Translations under genes and position numbers: made by a program
Origin: Lactobacillus melliventris
Lineage (GTDB): Bacteria > Bacillota > Bacilli > Lactobacillales > Lactobacillaceae
Direction of reading: 5' to 3'
Length of the DNA stretch: 64,000 nt
Assembly: GCF_013346935.1 (NCBI RefSeq)
Contig: NZ_JAAEEB010000003.1
Coordinates: 228,057 to 292,056 of the forward strand
Notes under the pieces: generated by a model
The model's database searches: none
Seen by the model: the letters and a program-made list of their open reading frames with translations, nothing else
What the model was told of the DNA's origin: nothing
Part shown: positions 8,078 to 15,008 of the stretch, one piece after another
Layout: every line of letters begins with the position of its first letter
How positions within the stretch are numbered: position 1 is the stretch's first letter

Positions 8078-8374
8078 GTAAAAACACCCACTTATTCTAA
8101 GTGGGTGTACAAGCATTATTTTCATTAATAATTATTTGTGATTAACCACTTAGAAAGCTATGTGGCTAACCGCAACTAAAGGACTCTAGCCATCATAGAT
8201 AAATTCAAAACTTGAATCTGGTTTGAATTCATCTAGATGAACCCAAACCCTATCTAAAATAGCTAAAGTAGTAACGATTATTCAGTTGTGAGATGTGTTT
8301 AATATAATATTTCATTTAAGATCAACCTCCAACCTTAATGAGAAGATTATAAAAAATAAAGAAGAAAAAGTCAA
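8078..8374 (-). promoter_or_regulatory. Tyrosine leader-peptide attenuator, copy 1
   Basis: Complete leader region of the importer operon. Promoter TTGACT (8369-8374) and TATAAT (8346-8351) are 17 bp apart, followed by a 21-codon Tyr-rich leader ORF (8250-8315). Then come six segments that pair with their neighbours: 1 (8250-8267) with 2 (8186-8203), 17 of 18 positions; 2 with 3 (8158-8171), 12 pairs and one bulged A; 3 with 4 (8140-8155); 4 with 5 (8095-8108), 10 perfect pairs; 5 with 6 (8084-8094), an 11-bp terminator stem plus U-run. Stalling on Tyr codons would mask 1, favour 2:3 and 4:5 and prevent termination; completed translation favours 1:2, 3:4 and the terminator. There is no T-box motif. 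Confidence 0.8.
8250..8315 (-). CDS. Tyrosine-rich leader peptide 1
   Basis: Open frame of 21 codons starting at ATG 8315 with a GGAGG ribosome binding site at 8326-8330. The product begins MKYYIKHIS and ends QLNNRYYFSYFR before a TAG stop. Five of 21 residues are Tyr and two are Phe; there is no Trp. It is too short to be a functional protein. The paralogous leader at 9662-9727 keeps the ending QLNNRYY-x-SY-x-R. The final codons are also segment 1 of the attenuator ladder, so ribosome position there can control folding. Confidence 0.8.
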   Translation of the reverse strand: MKYYIKHISQLNNRYYFSYFR

Positions 8375-8470
8375 GGAATAATAAAATTTGGTTGCAATTG
8401 ATGTGCAACCTAAGGGAATTTTTCAAATTTATTTTGCCAAAATGTTTAAGCTAGTTTTTTTGTTTTACAT

Positions 8471-8493
8471 AAAAAAACTGCCCTTGTGGCAGT
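8471..8493 (-). terminator. Terminator after lipoprotein 2
   Basis: Minus-strand hairpin ACTGCC/GGGCAGT followed by seven Ts. It ends the lipoprotein 2 transcript, so lipoprotein 1 and the transporter genes need their own promoter and attenuator. Confidence 0.85.
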
Positions 8494-8504
8494 CTGTTTC
8501 CCGT

Positions 8505-9473
8505 TTATTTTGGAGCTTTAATTGATTTAGGATCAATTCCAAGTGCTTTGGCCATACTTTTGTTCACCACTAATTTCATATCGTGTGCTTTTTCGACTGG
8601 CATGTTTGCAGGTTTAGCTTTGCCAGATAAAATTTTCGCAGCCATTTTCCCTGTTTGTTCTCCCAATAATTCGTAATCAATTCCGATTGAGGCTAAGCCG
8701 CCAGTTTTGACTTGATCAACTGAACTTGCTACCAGAGGAACCTTCTTTTCTTTGACAACTTTACCAACTACTGAAGCTGCTGAATCAAAGGTATTATCTG
8801 TAGGAACGAAAATACCGTCAACTTTCGAGGCCAGAGTTTCTGTTACTTGTTGGACATCGTTAGTCGTATTTGCAGTTTTGATCAAAACTTTAACTCCTGC
8901 TTTTTTTAGTGCAGCTGTTGCTAAGTCAGCCTGAATTTTGGAGTTTGATTCACCAGCGTTGTACATGATACCGATAGTTTTAGCCTTGGGCACAATTGAC
9001 AACAGCAACTTGATCTGGCGTTTAATTGAAACCATATCTGTTGTGCCCGTGATATTTCTACCCGGTTTCTCATCTGAATTAACTAATTTAGCGGCTTTTA
9101 AATCAGTTACAGCAGTGACAACAGTTGGGATTTTCTGCGTTGCATTCGCCACGCTTTGCGCTGCCGGTGTAGCAATCCCTAAGATCAAATCTGACTTTTC
9201 GTTGACCAGTTTTTCACTCATACTTTTCAAATTATCTTGATTATTTTGAGCGTTCTGGTAATCAATCTTAAGATTTTTACCCTCTACAAAGCCACTTTCC
9301 TTTAAGCCCTTTTTAAAGCCCTTGTATGCTTTATCTAGAGAAGGGTGCTGCACTACTTGCAAAACGCCCACGTGTTTCACGTCTGGACTTTTACTAGCTT
9401 TCTTACTGCTGCAGCCTCCTAAAGCCATTAAACCAACAATTGTAATTCCTGTAATTAATTTTCTAAAACGCAT
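8505..9473 (-). CDS. ABC substrate-binding lipoprotein 2 (TrpX-like paralogue)
   Basis: Second 322-residue binding lipoprotein, colinear with the one at 7077-8045 and ending in the same GIDP(A/K)SIKAPK tail. The lipobox is ALGGC. Long identical blocks, such as LVNEKSDLILGIATPAAQ, show a recent tandem duplication. It forms a single-gene transcript, with its own tyrosine attenuator upstream and a terminator downstream. It presumably feeds the same permease with a different affinity or ligand. The ribosome binding site GGAGG lies immediately after the U-run of the attenuator terminator. Confidence 0.93.
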   Translation of the reverse strand: MRFRKLITGITIVGLMALGGCSSKKASKSPDVKHVGVLQVVQHPSLDKAYKGFKKGLKESGFVEGKNLKIDYQNAQNNQDNLKSMSEKLVNEKSDLILGIATPAAQSVANATQKIPTVVTAVTDLKAAKLVNSDEKPGRNITGTTDMVSIKRQIKLLLSIVPKAKTIGIMYNAGESNSKIQADLATAALKKAGVKVLIKTANTTNDVQQVTETLASKVDGIFVPTDNTFDSAASVVGKVVKEKKVPLVASSVDQVKTGGLASIGIDYELLGEQTGKMAAKILSGKAKPANMPVEKAHDMKLVVNKSMAKALGIDPKSIKAPK

Positions 9474-9486
9474 TTTGTGCCTCCAT

Positions 9487-9784
9487 AAAAAATACCCACT
9501 TACTTCTAAGCGGGTACACAGAAATTAAATTGCCAACAAATAATTGGATTGTGGTTAGCCACTTAGAAAGCTATGTGGCTAACCGTACTAAAAGAGTCCT
9601 AGCCATCATAGATAAATTCAAACTTAGTTTCGTTTGAATTCACCTAGATGAACTCAAACTCTTATCTATAGTAGCTAAGATAATAACGATTATTTAGTTG
9701 ATTCTCTTTTTGACTAAACTGAATCATTATCCTTACCTCCAACTTTGATAACAAGATTATAAAAAAATAACAACTTAAAGTCAA
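9487..9784 (-). promoter_or_regulatory. Tyrosine leader-peptide attenuator, copy 2
   Basis: Same architecture as copy 1. Promoter TTGACT (9779-9784) and TATAAT (9756-9761) with 17-bp spacing, leader ORF 9662-9727, then the ladder: 1 (9662-9679) with 2 (9599-9616), 17 of 18 positions; 2 with 3 (9571-9584), 12 pairs and one bulge; 3 with 4 (9553-9568), 10 perfect pairs; 4 with 5 (9504-9516), 10 pairs; 5 with 6 (9493-9502), terminator plus six Us. Differences from copy 1 mostly preserve pairing (G-U for G-C in stems 3:4 and 5:6). The ribosome binding site of the next gene directly follows the terminator. Confidence 0.8.
9662..9727 (-). CDS. Tyrosine-rich leader peptide 2
   Basis: Open frame of 21 codons from ATG 9727, with GGAGG at 9736-9740. 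The product begins MIQFSQKEN and ends QLNNRYYLSYYR before a TAA stop. Four Tyr codons cluster in the last seven positions. The N-terminal part has diverged from leader 1 while the C-terminal part is conserved, as expected if only the last codons matter for stalling and RNA pairing. Confidence 0.8.
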   Translation of the reverse strand: MIQFSQKENQLNNRYYLSYYR

Positions 9785-9840
9785 GGATTAATTTAGCTTT
9801 TATTTTTATAATTATTAAGACTAACAGTTAAAAAATTTTG

Positions 9841-10794
9841 TTAATCAGTAATTCGCTCAATTTTAATGGTTTTAATAATTTCGAGTACTTTGCTGAGCTG
9901 TACAAAGCCAGTTTTGGTTTCCATTGCATTAGCAGTTCCAGATGCAATAGCCCATTTGATGGCTTCTTGAAATCCATAGTTTTTACCTAAGGCATATAAA
10001 AGACCACCAACAAGTGAATCACCTGAGCCCTCGGTATTAACTACTTTTACTGGTTTTAATTTAATACTATAAAAATCATGTTTATGCTTAAAAAGTGCCC
10101 CTTTTTCTCCTAAAGAAACGATTATATTTGGAATTCGTATTAGTTTGCTCTTTAATATTTCTTCTTTTATTACTTTGTAATTCTTAGTAACAGGAAAAGA
10201 TAATAATTCTGCTACTTCTGTTTCATTAGGCTTTATGAAGTCTGGTAAAAAGTGGCTGTTTAGGACGTCAGCTAAGGCTTCTCCAGAAGTATCCAAAACG
10301 ATTTTAATATTTGGGTTAAGTTCACGAACTTTGGCAATTATTTGCGGATAAAAATTATGAATCTCACTAGGAGGGAGACTGCCATTTAGAGAAATTGCTG
10401 CAACGCTATTTTTAGTAATTAATTGTTCTATAGTCTCTAATAATTGATTGAAATATTGTAGAGAAATATGGTCTCCATACTCGTTTATTTCTGTTTTTTC
10501 ACCGTTACTTTGAATTATAGTGTAACAATTTCTAGTGTTACCGTTAGTTTCAATAAATTTACATTTATACTGGTCATTTTTAGCTTGTTCTAAAATATAT
10601 TTGCCATTTGAGCCAGCTAAGAACCCTGTGGCTACAGTTTTGGCTCCAAGATTAGCAGAAACTCTGGCAGCATTGATGCCTTTACCACCGACCATTTTTT
10701 TGATCAATTGAACCCTATTTAATTGTCCTACTTTCAGCTGCTTTAACTCGTATAAACGATCTACTGAAGGATTAACTGTAACTGTAATTTCCAT
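9841..10794 (-). CDS. PfkB-family sugar-phosphate kinase (LacC/FruK-like)
   Basis: Ribokinase-superfamily kinase of 317 residues, most like 1-phosphofructokinase or tagatose-6-phosphate kinase. The N-terminus MEITVTVNPSVDRLY and the motif KMVGGKGINAARV bind the sugar phosphate. The C-terminal NTEGSGDSLVGG contains the catalytic base Asp of the GxGD signature. Last gene on the minus strand after a DeoR regulator; divergent from a galactitol-type PTS. It would phosphorylate a monophosphate made by that PTS to a bisphosphate, which the aldolase at 1376-2239 could split. Exact substrate is unknown. Confidence 0.88.
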   Translation of the reverse strand: MEITVTVNPSVDRLYELKQLKVGQLNRVQLIKKMVGGKGINAARVSANLGAKTVATGFLAGSNGKYILEQAKNDQYKCKFIETNGNTRNCYTIIQSNGEKTEINEYGDHISLQYFNQLLETIEQLITKNSVAAISLNGSLPPSEIHNFYPQIIAKVRELNPNIKIVLDTSGEALADVLNSHFLPDFIKPNETEVAELLSFPVTKNYKVIKEEILKSKLIRIPNIIVSLGEKGALFKHKHDFYSIKLKPVKVVNTEGSGDSLVGGLLYALGKNYGFQEAIKWAIASGTANAMETKTGFVQLSKVLEIIKTIKIERITD

Positions 10795-10814
10795 TTTTGT
10801 TCCTAACCTATAAG

Positions 10815-11588
10815 TTAATGTATGATTTTAATATATTTTGAATATTTTTTAACATCTTCAGGAGTAACTTTCGGATCCGTAACCAAAAGATCAAATTTAT
10901 CGAGATCACGAAAGGTGATGATATCAGAATGATTTAGTTTGGTATGATCTGCCACTATGAAAGACATTTTTGCATGGGAAATTGCTATATTTTGAATATT
11001 TCCTTCGGGTATTGTACTAGTAGTTACACTATTATCACAGATCCCATTAGTTGAGCACAATGCATAGTCGAAATTTAAACCCTCAAAGATGTTTTCAGCT
11101 TTTTCACCCAAAAATTCTTCTGTGTTCCTATGTAGTTCCCCACCTGTCAAAAATAGACGACATTTACTTTTATTAATTTCATTAAATGCCGGCAAACTAT
11201 TAGTTACAAAAGTTAAATTCTTCGAAAGTAATAAAGGAACAGACATTAACAAAGTTGTACCGGCCCCTAAAAAAATTGTTGAATTATTAGTTACTTGCTT
11301 TGCTAATAATTTAGCAATCTCTTTTTTTTCAGAAATATTTTTTTGCAATTTTTCATTTGTAGTTGACTCAGTTCGAGAGTTACTTTGTGCACCGCCATAA
11401 ATTCTTGTAATTTTTCCTTGTTCTTCTAAACGCTTTAGGTCACGTCTTACGGTCATTGAAGAAACATTCAAACTTTTAGCAATGTCAACTGTTGTCATAA
11501 AACCGGTTTTACGTAACAGAATGTTTATCTCTGTTAATCTTTTTTCTTGTAAACTCAAATAATCACTTCTTTTTACCGATTTTATCAT
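10815..11588 (-). CDS. DeoR-family regulator of the galactitol-type PTS operon
   Basis: 257-residue DeoR/GlpR-type regulator. The winged helix-turn-helix includes TVDIAKSLNVSSMTVRRDLKRL, followed by a DeoRC sensor domain with VTNSLPAFN and FLTGGELHRNTEEFLGE. The start is uncertain: ATG 11588 has only a weak ribosome binding site, and an in-frame TTG about 36 bases inside (product MSLQEKRLTEI) would better match family length. It is divergent from the PTS operon at 11721-14860 and 20 bp before the kinase gene, so it probably controls both directions. Confidence 0.88.
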   Translation of the reverse strand: MIKSVKRSDYLSLQEKRLTEINILLRKTGFMTTVDIAKSLNVSSMTVRRDLKRLEEQGKITRIYGGAQSNSRTESTTNEKLQKNISEKKEIAKLLAKQVTNNSTIFLGAGTTLLMSVPLLLSKNLTFVTNSLPAFNEINKSKCRLFLTGGELHRNTEEFLGEKAENIFEGLNFDYALCSTNGICDNSVTTSTIPEGNIQNIAISHAKMSFIVADHTKLNHSDIITFRDLDKFDLLVTDPKVTPEDVKKYSKYIKIIH

Positions 11589-11623
11589 TACTTTAGTAGT
11601 ATATCAAACATTTTATAACATAT

Positions 11624-11650
11624 AAAGTTCAACTTTGTTATACTTTGTTA
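11624..11650. promoter_or_regulatory. Putative DeoR operator: palindrome and direct repeat
   Basis: AAAGTT-C-AACTTT (11624-11636) is a perfect 13-bp palindrome. It overlaps a tandem 10-bp direct repeat of the form (A/T)ACTTTGTTA (11631-11640 and 11641-11650). Both stand just upstream of the -35 box at 11659 in the divergent region next to the DeoR gene. A repressor binding here would cover both promoters. Function is inferred. Confidence 0.5.
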
Positions 11651-11658
11651 AATTAAGG

Positions 11659-11700
11659 TTGACATTGTTCAAACTTAGTATTATATTGAAAACGTATTCA
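11659..11700 (+). promoter_or_regulatory. Promoter and CRE of the galactitol-type PTS operon
   Basis: TTGACA (11659-11664) and TATATT (11682-11687) are spaced exactly 17 bp, a strong sigma-A promoter. TGAAAACGTATTCA (11687-11700) starts at the last base of the -10 box and matches the CcpA consensus TGWNANCGNTNWCA at all but one position. The operon is therefore probably under catabolite repression. Confidence 0.75.
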
Positions 11701-11720
11701 AAGTGAAAGGAGGTCTTGCA

Positions 11721-12179
11721 GTGTTTTATCAAAAATTAATTGATTTAAATATTTCAGTTGAAACAGAAGAACAACTTTTTGATTTAGTTGGTTCTCGTGC
11801 AATTAAACTTGATTTTGCCAGGATTGGATACATATCAAATTTGGAAAAGAGGGAGCTTTCATATCCAATTGGACTTAAATTTCCACAGGTTTCACTAGCC
11901 TTACCACATGTTGATCCACAATATGTTGAAAAGCCATTTATTTATATTGGTCGTACCATTAAGCCATTAAAGCTTAAACAAATGGGAGATAATGCAGACA
12001 TGGATGCTAATGATTTCTTATTTTTAGGCCTTAAAAACGGGTCAAAACAACCTGAACTATTAGCACAAATAATATCTGCATTTCAAGATAAGGATTTTGT
12101 CAAACTTTATATGGAAACAAGAAACACTAAAGATATGCTTCAAATTGTCAAAAATAAATTTAAAGAGGTAATAAAATGA
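11721..12179 (+). CDS. PTS galactitol-family EIIA
   Basis: Cytoplasmic EIIA of the fructose/mannitol (EIIA-2) fold as found in galactitol systems, 152 residues. The active-site histidine is probably His63 in SLALPHVDP. The GTG at 11721 is taken as start because AAAGGAGGT lies at 11706-11714; an upstream in-frame GTG at 11703 would overlap this site. First gene of an operon with EIIB, EIIC, a small membrane protein and an aldolase; overlaps EIIB by 4 bp (ATGA). Confidence 0.88.
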   Translation: MFYQKLIDLNISVETEEQLFDLVGSRAIKLDFARIGYISNLEKRELSYPIGLKFPQVSLALPHVDPQYVEKPFIYIGRTIKPLKLKQMGDNADMDANDFLFLGLKNGSKQPELLAQIISAFQDKDFVKLYMETRNTKDMLQIVKNKFKEVIK

Positions 12180-12496
12180 AGACTATTTTGGTTTGTTGTG
12201 GAACTGGTGTTGCTACCAGTCCCCAAGTAGCAAATAAAATTAATGATTATTTGACAGAAAATGGTTTAGATCAATTGGCGAAGGCTACACCTGAGCCAAT
12301 TGGTGAGGCCAAGACAACAATTGAAAATGATAGCAGTGTCATTATTTATGTTGGTATAGCACAAGCTGATGCTGAACTGCAGGAAGTCCTTGACGCCAAC
12401 AACGTTGTAGGAATGGTGGGTTTGCCCTGGTTGACCGGAATGGGGCAGGAAGAAGCCAATCAAAAAGTGGCGGATATTGTTAAACAGGCAAAATAA
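12176..12496 (+). CDS. PTS galactitol-family EIIB
   Basis: 106-residue phosphocarrier. The N-terminus MKTILVCCGTGVATSPQV carries the Cys-based active site (Cys8 in CGTG) typical of galactitol/lactose-type EIIB domains. Translationally coupled to EIIA through the ATGA overlap. Confidence 0.92.
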   Translation: MKTILVCCGTGVATSPQVANKINDYLTENGLDQLAKATPEPIGEAKTTIENDSSVIIYVGIAQADAELQEVLDANNVVGMVGLPWLTGMGQEEANQKVADIVKQAK

Positions 12497-12518
12497 TCTG
12501 TAAATAGAGGTGAGTTAA

Positions 12519-13871
12519 ATGGATTGGAACGGTATAGTTCAAGGAATTTTGGGAGTTGGTGCTCAGGTTTTGATTCCAATTTTAATTATAATTTTGGGAT
12601 TAATCTTTGGGATGAAACCATCTAAAGCGATACTTTCAGGTCTTTATTTAGGTACAGGATTTATTGGGATGTCAATGGCCATTAATCAATTGACTGAAAC
12701 TGTTAGTCCAGCGGCTAAAGCGTTAGCTAAATATACTGGTATTAATCTGCCAGCAGTTGATTTTGGCTGGACTGGTGCTGCTGCTATTACATGGAGCTGG
12801 ACATTAGCTTTTCTGTTTTTTGCAGTAGAAATTGTAGTCAATCTGGTCATGCTATTGGCTAAAATGACGGATACAATGAATGCCGATATGTGGAATGTAT
12901 GGGGTATCGCCTTAACTGGTTATATGGTTTATCAAATTTCTGGCAGTTTAATCTGGGGTTTCATCTGTGGAGCTATCCAAGTTGTAATTTGTTTGAAATT
13001 AGGTGATATGTGGAGTAAAGAAATTGCCAATATGCTTGGTTATGAAGGAGTTACTGTAACTCACATTGAAGCGTTTACGGCAATTATAATGTCTCCTATT
13101 AATAAATTGATGGATTATATCCCAATTTTTAATCGTGAATGGGATGCTTCTTCATTAAAACGTAAAATTGGTGTATTCAGTGAACCAGTGACAATGGGAG
13201 CAATTATTGGATTAGTTCTTGCGCTAGCAGGTCGTTACAGCATAGGTGACGCACTTAATCTTTCCGTAACTGTTGGTGCTGTCATGGCTATTTTTCCAGT
13301 TATGGCAAAATTTTTCATGGATGCTTTAACTCCATTTGGTTCTACTATGAGTGACTTTATGAAAAAACACGTTAAAGGTAGAACGTTCTCAATCGGACTA
13401 GATTGGCCTATTTTGGGACAAAGTACCGAGTTATGGGTAACTATGGTGTTAATGATCCCAGTATCAATTGTTTATGCAGCGATTTTGCCTGGTAATACTA
13501 TTCTCCCAATTGCAGGTGTCATCAATTACTGTATTGGTGTAGGTGGATTGCTTCTTACTGGTGGTAATCTTTTGAGAATGCTTGTTTTAGGTGTTATCTA
13601 TGAACCTGTTTTTCTTTACGGTGCATCATATTTTGCTAATATCTTTACAAAATTAGCAAAATCCAGCACTTCTATTAAAGTACCTGCAGGATCACAAGTA
13701 TCATGGAGTTCAATTGAAGCTCCCGAATTGAGATTTGTGATGGCATGGGCAGGAAGAGGTAATATTTGGGCAATTATTGGCTTAATTGCATTACTTGCTC
13801 TTTTCTGGTTACTTTATCGTTCATTTAAGAAAAATCCAATTCCATCCCTTAAATACAGTAAATTAAAGTAG
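12519..13871 (+). CDS. PTS galactitol-family EIIC permease
   Basis: Membrane channel of 450 residues in the EIIC-GAT family, with about ten hydrophobic segments. Recognisable stretches include VLIPILIIILGLIFGMKPSK near the N-terminus and NMLGYEGVTVTHIEAFTAI in the middle. It follows EIIB by 22 bp with a GAGGTGAG ribosome binding site. The sugar transported may be galactitol, another hexitol or a pentose derivative; the family is known to have shifted specificity. Confidence 0.92.
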   Translation: MDWNGIVQGILGVGAQVLIPILIIILGLIFGMKPSKAILSGLYLGTGFIGMSMAINQLTETVSPAAKALAKYTGINLPAVDFGWTGAAAITWSWTLAFLFFAVEIVVNLVMLLAKMTDTMNADMWNVWGIALTGYMVYQISGSLIWGFICGAIQVVICLKLGDMWSKEIANMLGYEGVTVTHIEAFTAIIMSPINKLMDYIPIFNREWDASSLKRKIGVFSEPVTMGAIIGLVLALAGRYSIGDALNLSVTVGAVMAIFPVMAKFFMDALTPFGSTMSDFMKKHVKGRTFSIGLDWPILGQSTELWVTMVLMIPVSIVYAAILPGNTILPIAGVINYCIGVGGLLLTGGNLLRMLVLGVIYEPVFLYGASYFANIFTKLAKSSTSIKVPAGSQVSWSSIEAPELRFVMAWAGRGNIWAIIGLIALLALFWLLYRSFKKNPIPSLKYSKLK

Positions 13872-13880
13872 GACTAAATA

Positions 13881-14093
13881 ATGGATAAATTAATGAACAA
13901 AAAAGTCTTTTGGACTTGTTTAAGTTTTTTAACATTTGGTTTATTCAGTTATGCAATTATTTCTAAAATTTATTGGATAAATGTCTTCGTTATTATTTTA
14001 GGATTACTAATTAACAAGAAGGGAAGTGATACCCTTTTTACCAAAAAAAGTATGTCAACTAAAAATAAAATGAGGAGGAAAAATAATTTATGA
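13881..14093 (+). CDS. Small two-helix membrane protein in PTS operon
   Basis: Open frame of 70 codons between EIIC and the aldolase, overlapping the aldolase start by 4 bp (ATGA). The product has two hydrophobic segments (about residues 10-28 and 31-45) followed by a basic tail ending KNKMRRKNNL. I do not recognise a family. The tight packing and overlap suggest a real translated gene, perhaps a PTS accessory protein, but its last codons also carry the GAGGAGG ribosome binding site of the aldolase, so it may serve mainly in translational coupling. Confidence 0.55.
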   Translation: MDKLMNKKVFWTCLSFLTFGLFSYAIISKIYWINVFVIILGLLINKKGSDTLFTKKSMSTKNKMRRKNNL

Positions 14094-14860
14094 AATATCC
14101 TGCAGGAAGAATTCCTTTTGAATACGAGCGAAATGATTTAGCAAAAGTTGTCCGTGAAGTAATGGAACGCAGAGACACTAACATTGTTGGTGGCAATATC
14201 AGTATTAAGGTTCAAGATGAAACTGGAAAATTCTTTTATGTGATGACACCAACAATGATGTCAGAAGCTTATATGGGTTACTTGAATGCAGATCAAATTC
14301 TTGTCATTGAACCTCATACACGTAAAGTGATTTCTGGCACCGGTAAGGTTACCAGAGAAATTAATATGCATGAAGCAATATATGATGCTAATCCTGAAAT
14401 TAAGTGTGTTTTTCACTCACATGCTGATCAATGTATGTTTTGGGGTACGAGTGGCTTAAATATGCCAAATGTAACCGAAGCAACTCAGAAGTTAAAAGAA
14501 ATTCGCACTTTAAATTGGCATCCAATGTGCACTGAAGAACTGGCAGAATATGTCTCCGCTGAAATAAAGAAATTAGGTGCTAAGGCTTTAAGAAATGGGT
14601 TCATTTTAAATTCTCACGGTACTTTATTTACCTCCGGTGGTAAGGACATGGATCCATTGACTGCTCTGCATAAGTCTTTAGCGGATGTTGATATTACCGA
14701 ATATAATGCTAAAGTTGCTTATAAGCAGACTGTTTTCCAACAAATAGGTGTGCTAGACGGTTATTACTCAGAAGGAACCAAAATTGGGACATGGGAAGAT
14801 GTTAAAGCTGGTAAAGCCCTCTATAATAAAAAAACTGCGCAAAATAAAAAGGGCGACTAA
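14090..14860 (+). CDS. Class II aldolase/adducin family sugar-phosphate aldolase
   Basis: 256-residue zinc-dependent aldolase of the fuculose/rhamnulose-phosphate aldolase group. Visible elements are the phosphate-binding TNIVGGNISIK, the zinc ligands HSHAD and a further histidine in ILNSHGT, plus INMHEAIYDANP with a likely catalytic acidic residue. Last gene of the galactitol-type PTS operon. The family splits ketose 1-phosphates or tetrose/pentulose phosphates, so with the PfkB kinase it suggests catabolism of an unusual sugar or polyol rather than ordinary galactitol. Confidence 0.85.
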   Translation: MKYPAGRIPFEYERNDLAKVVREVMERRDTNIVGGNISIKVQDETGKFFYVMTPTMMSEAYMGYLNADQILVIEPHTRKVISGTGKVTREINMHEAIYDANPEIKCVFHSHADQCMFWGTSGLNMPNVTEATQKLKEIRTLNWHPMCTEELAEYVSAEIKKLGAKALRNGFILNSHGTLFTSGGKDMDPLTALHKSLADVDITEYNAKVAYKQTVFQQIGVLDGYYSEGTKIGTWEDVKAGKALYNKKTAQNKKGD

Positions 14861-14951
14861 ATAAATAGTACCCTTCTTACAAAGTTTGACCACTTTGACA
14901 ATATAATACTTTTGCGTTGAATGCAACTATTATTCAAGATTTTTGTGTAAG

Positions 14952-14976
14952 CCTGATCATTTTGATCAGGTTTTTT
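14952..14976 (+). terminator. Terminator of the galactitol-type PTS operon
   Basis: Perfect 8-bp stem CCTGATCA/TGATCAGG with a TTT loop, then six Ts. It separates the operon from the activator gene that starts at 15009. Confidence 0.92.
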
Positions 14977-15008
14977 CGTTAATAAGATGTAATTTCAGGA
15001 AGGCAAAA

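Noticed and set aside
8078..9784. T-box riboswitches as an explanation for the two importer leaders
   Set aside because: There is no GGTGGTACCGCG-type T-box core in either leader, in contrast to the clear one before serS, and each leader has a well-formed translated ORF instead.
14943..15008. Longer start of the LevR-type activator
   Set aside because: It would be translated from inside the preceding terminator hairpin; ATG 15009 has its own AGGAAGG.
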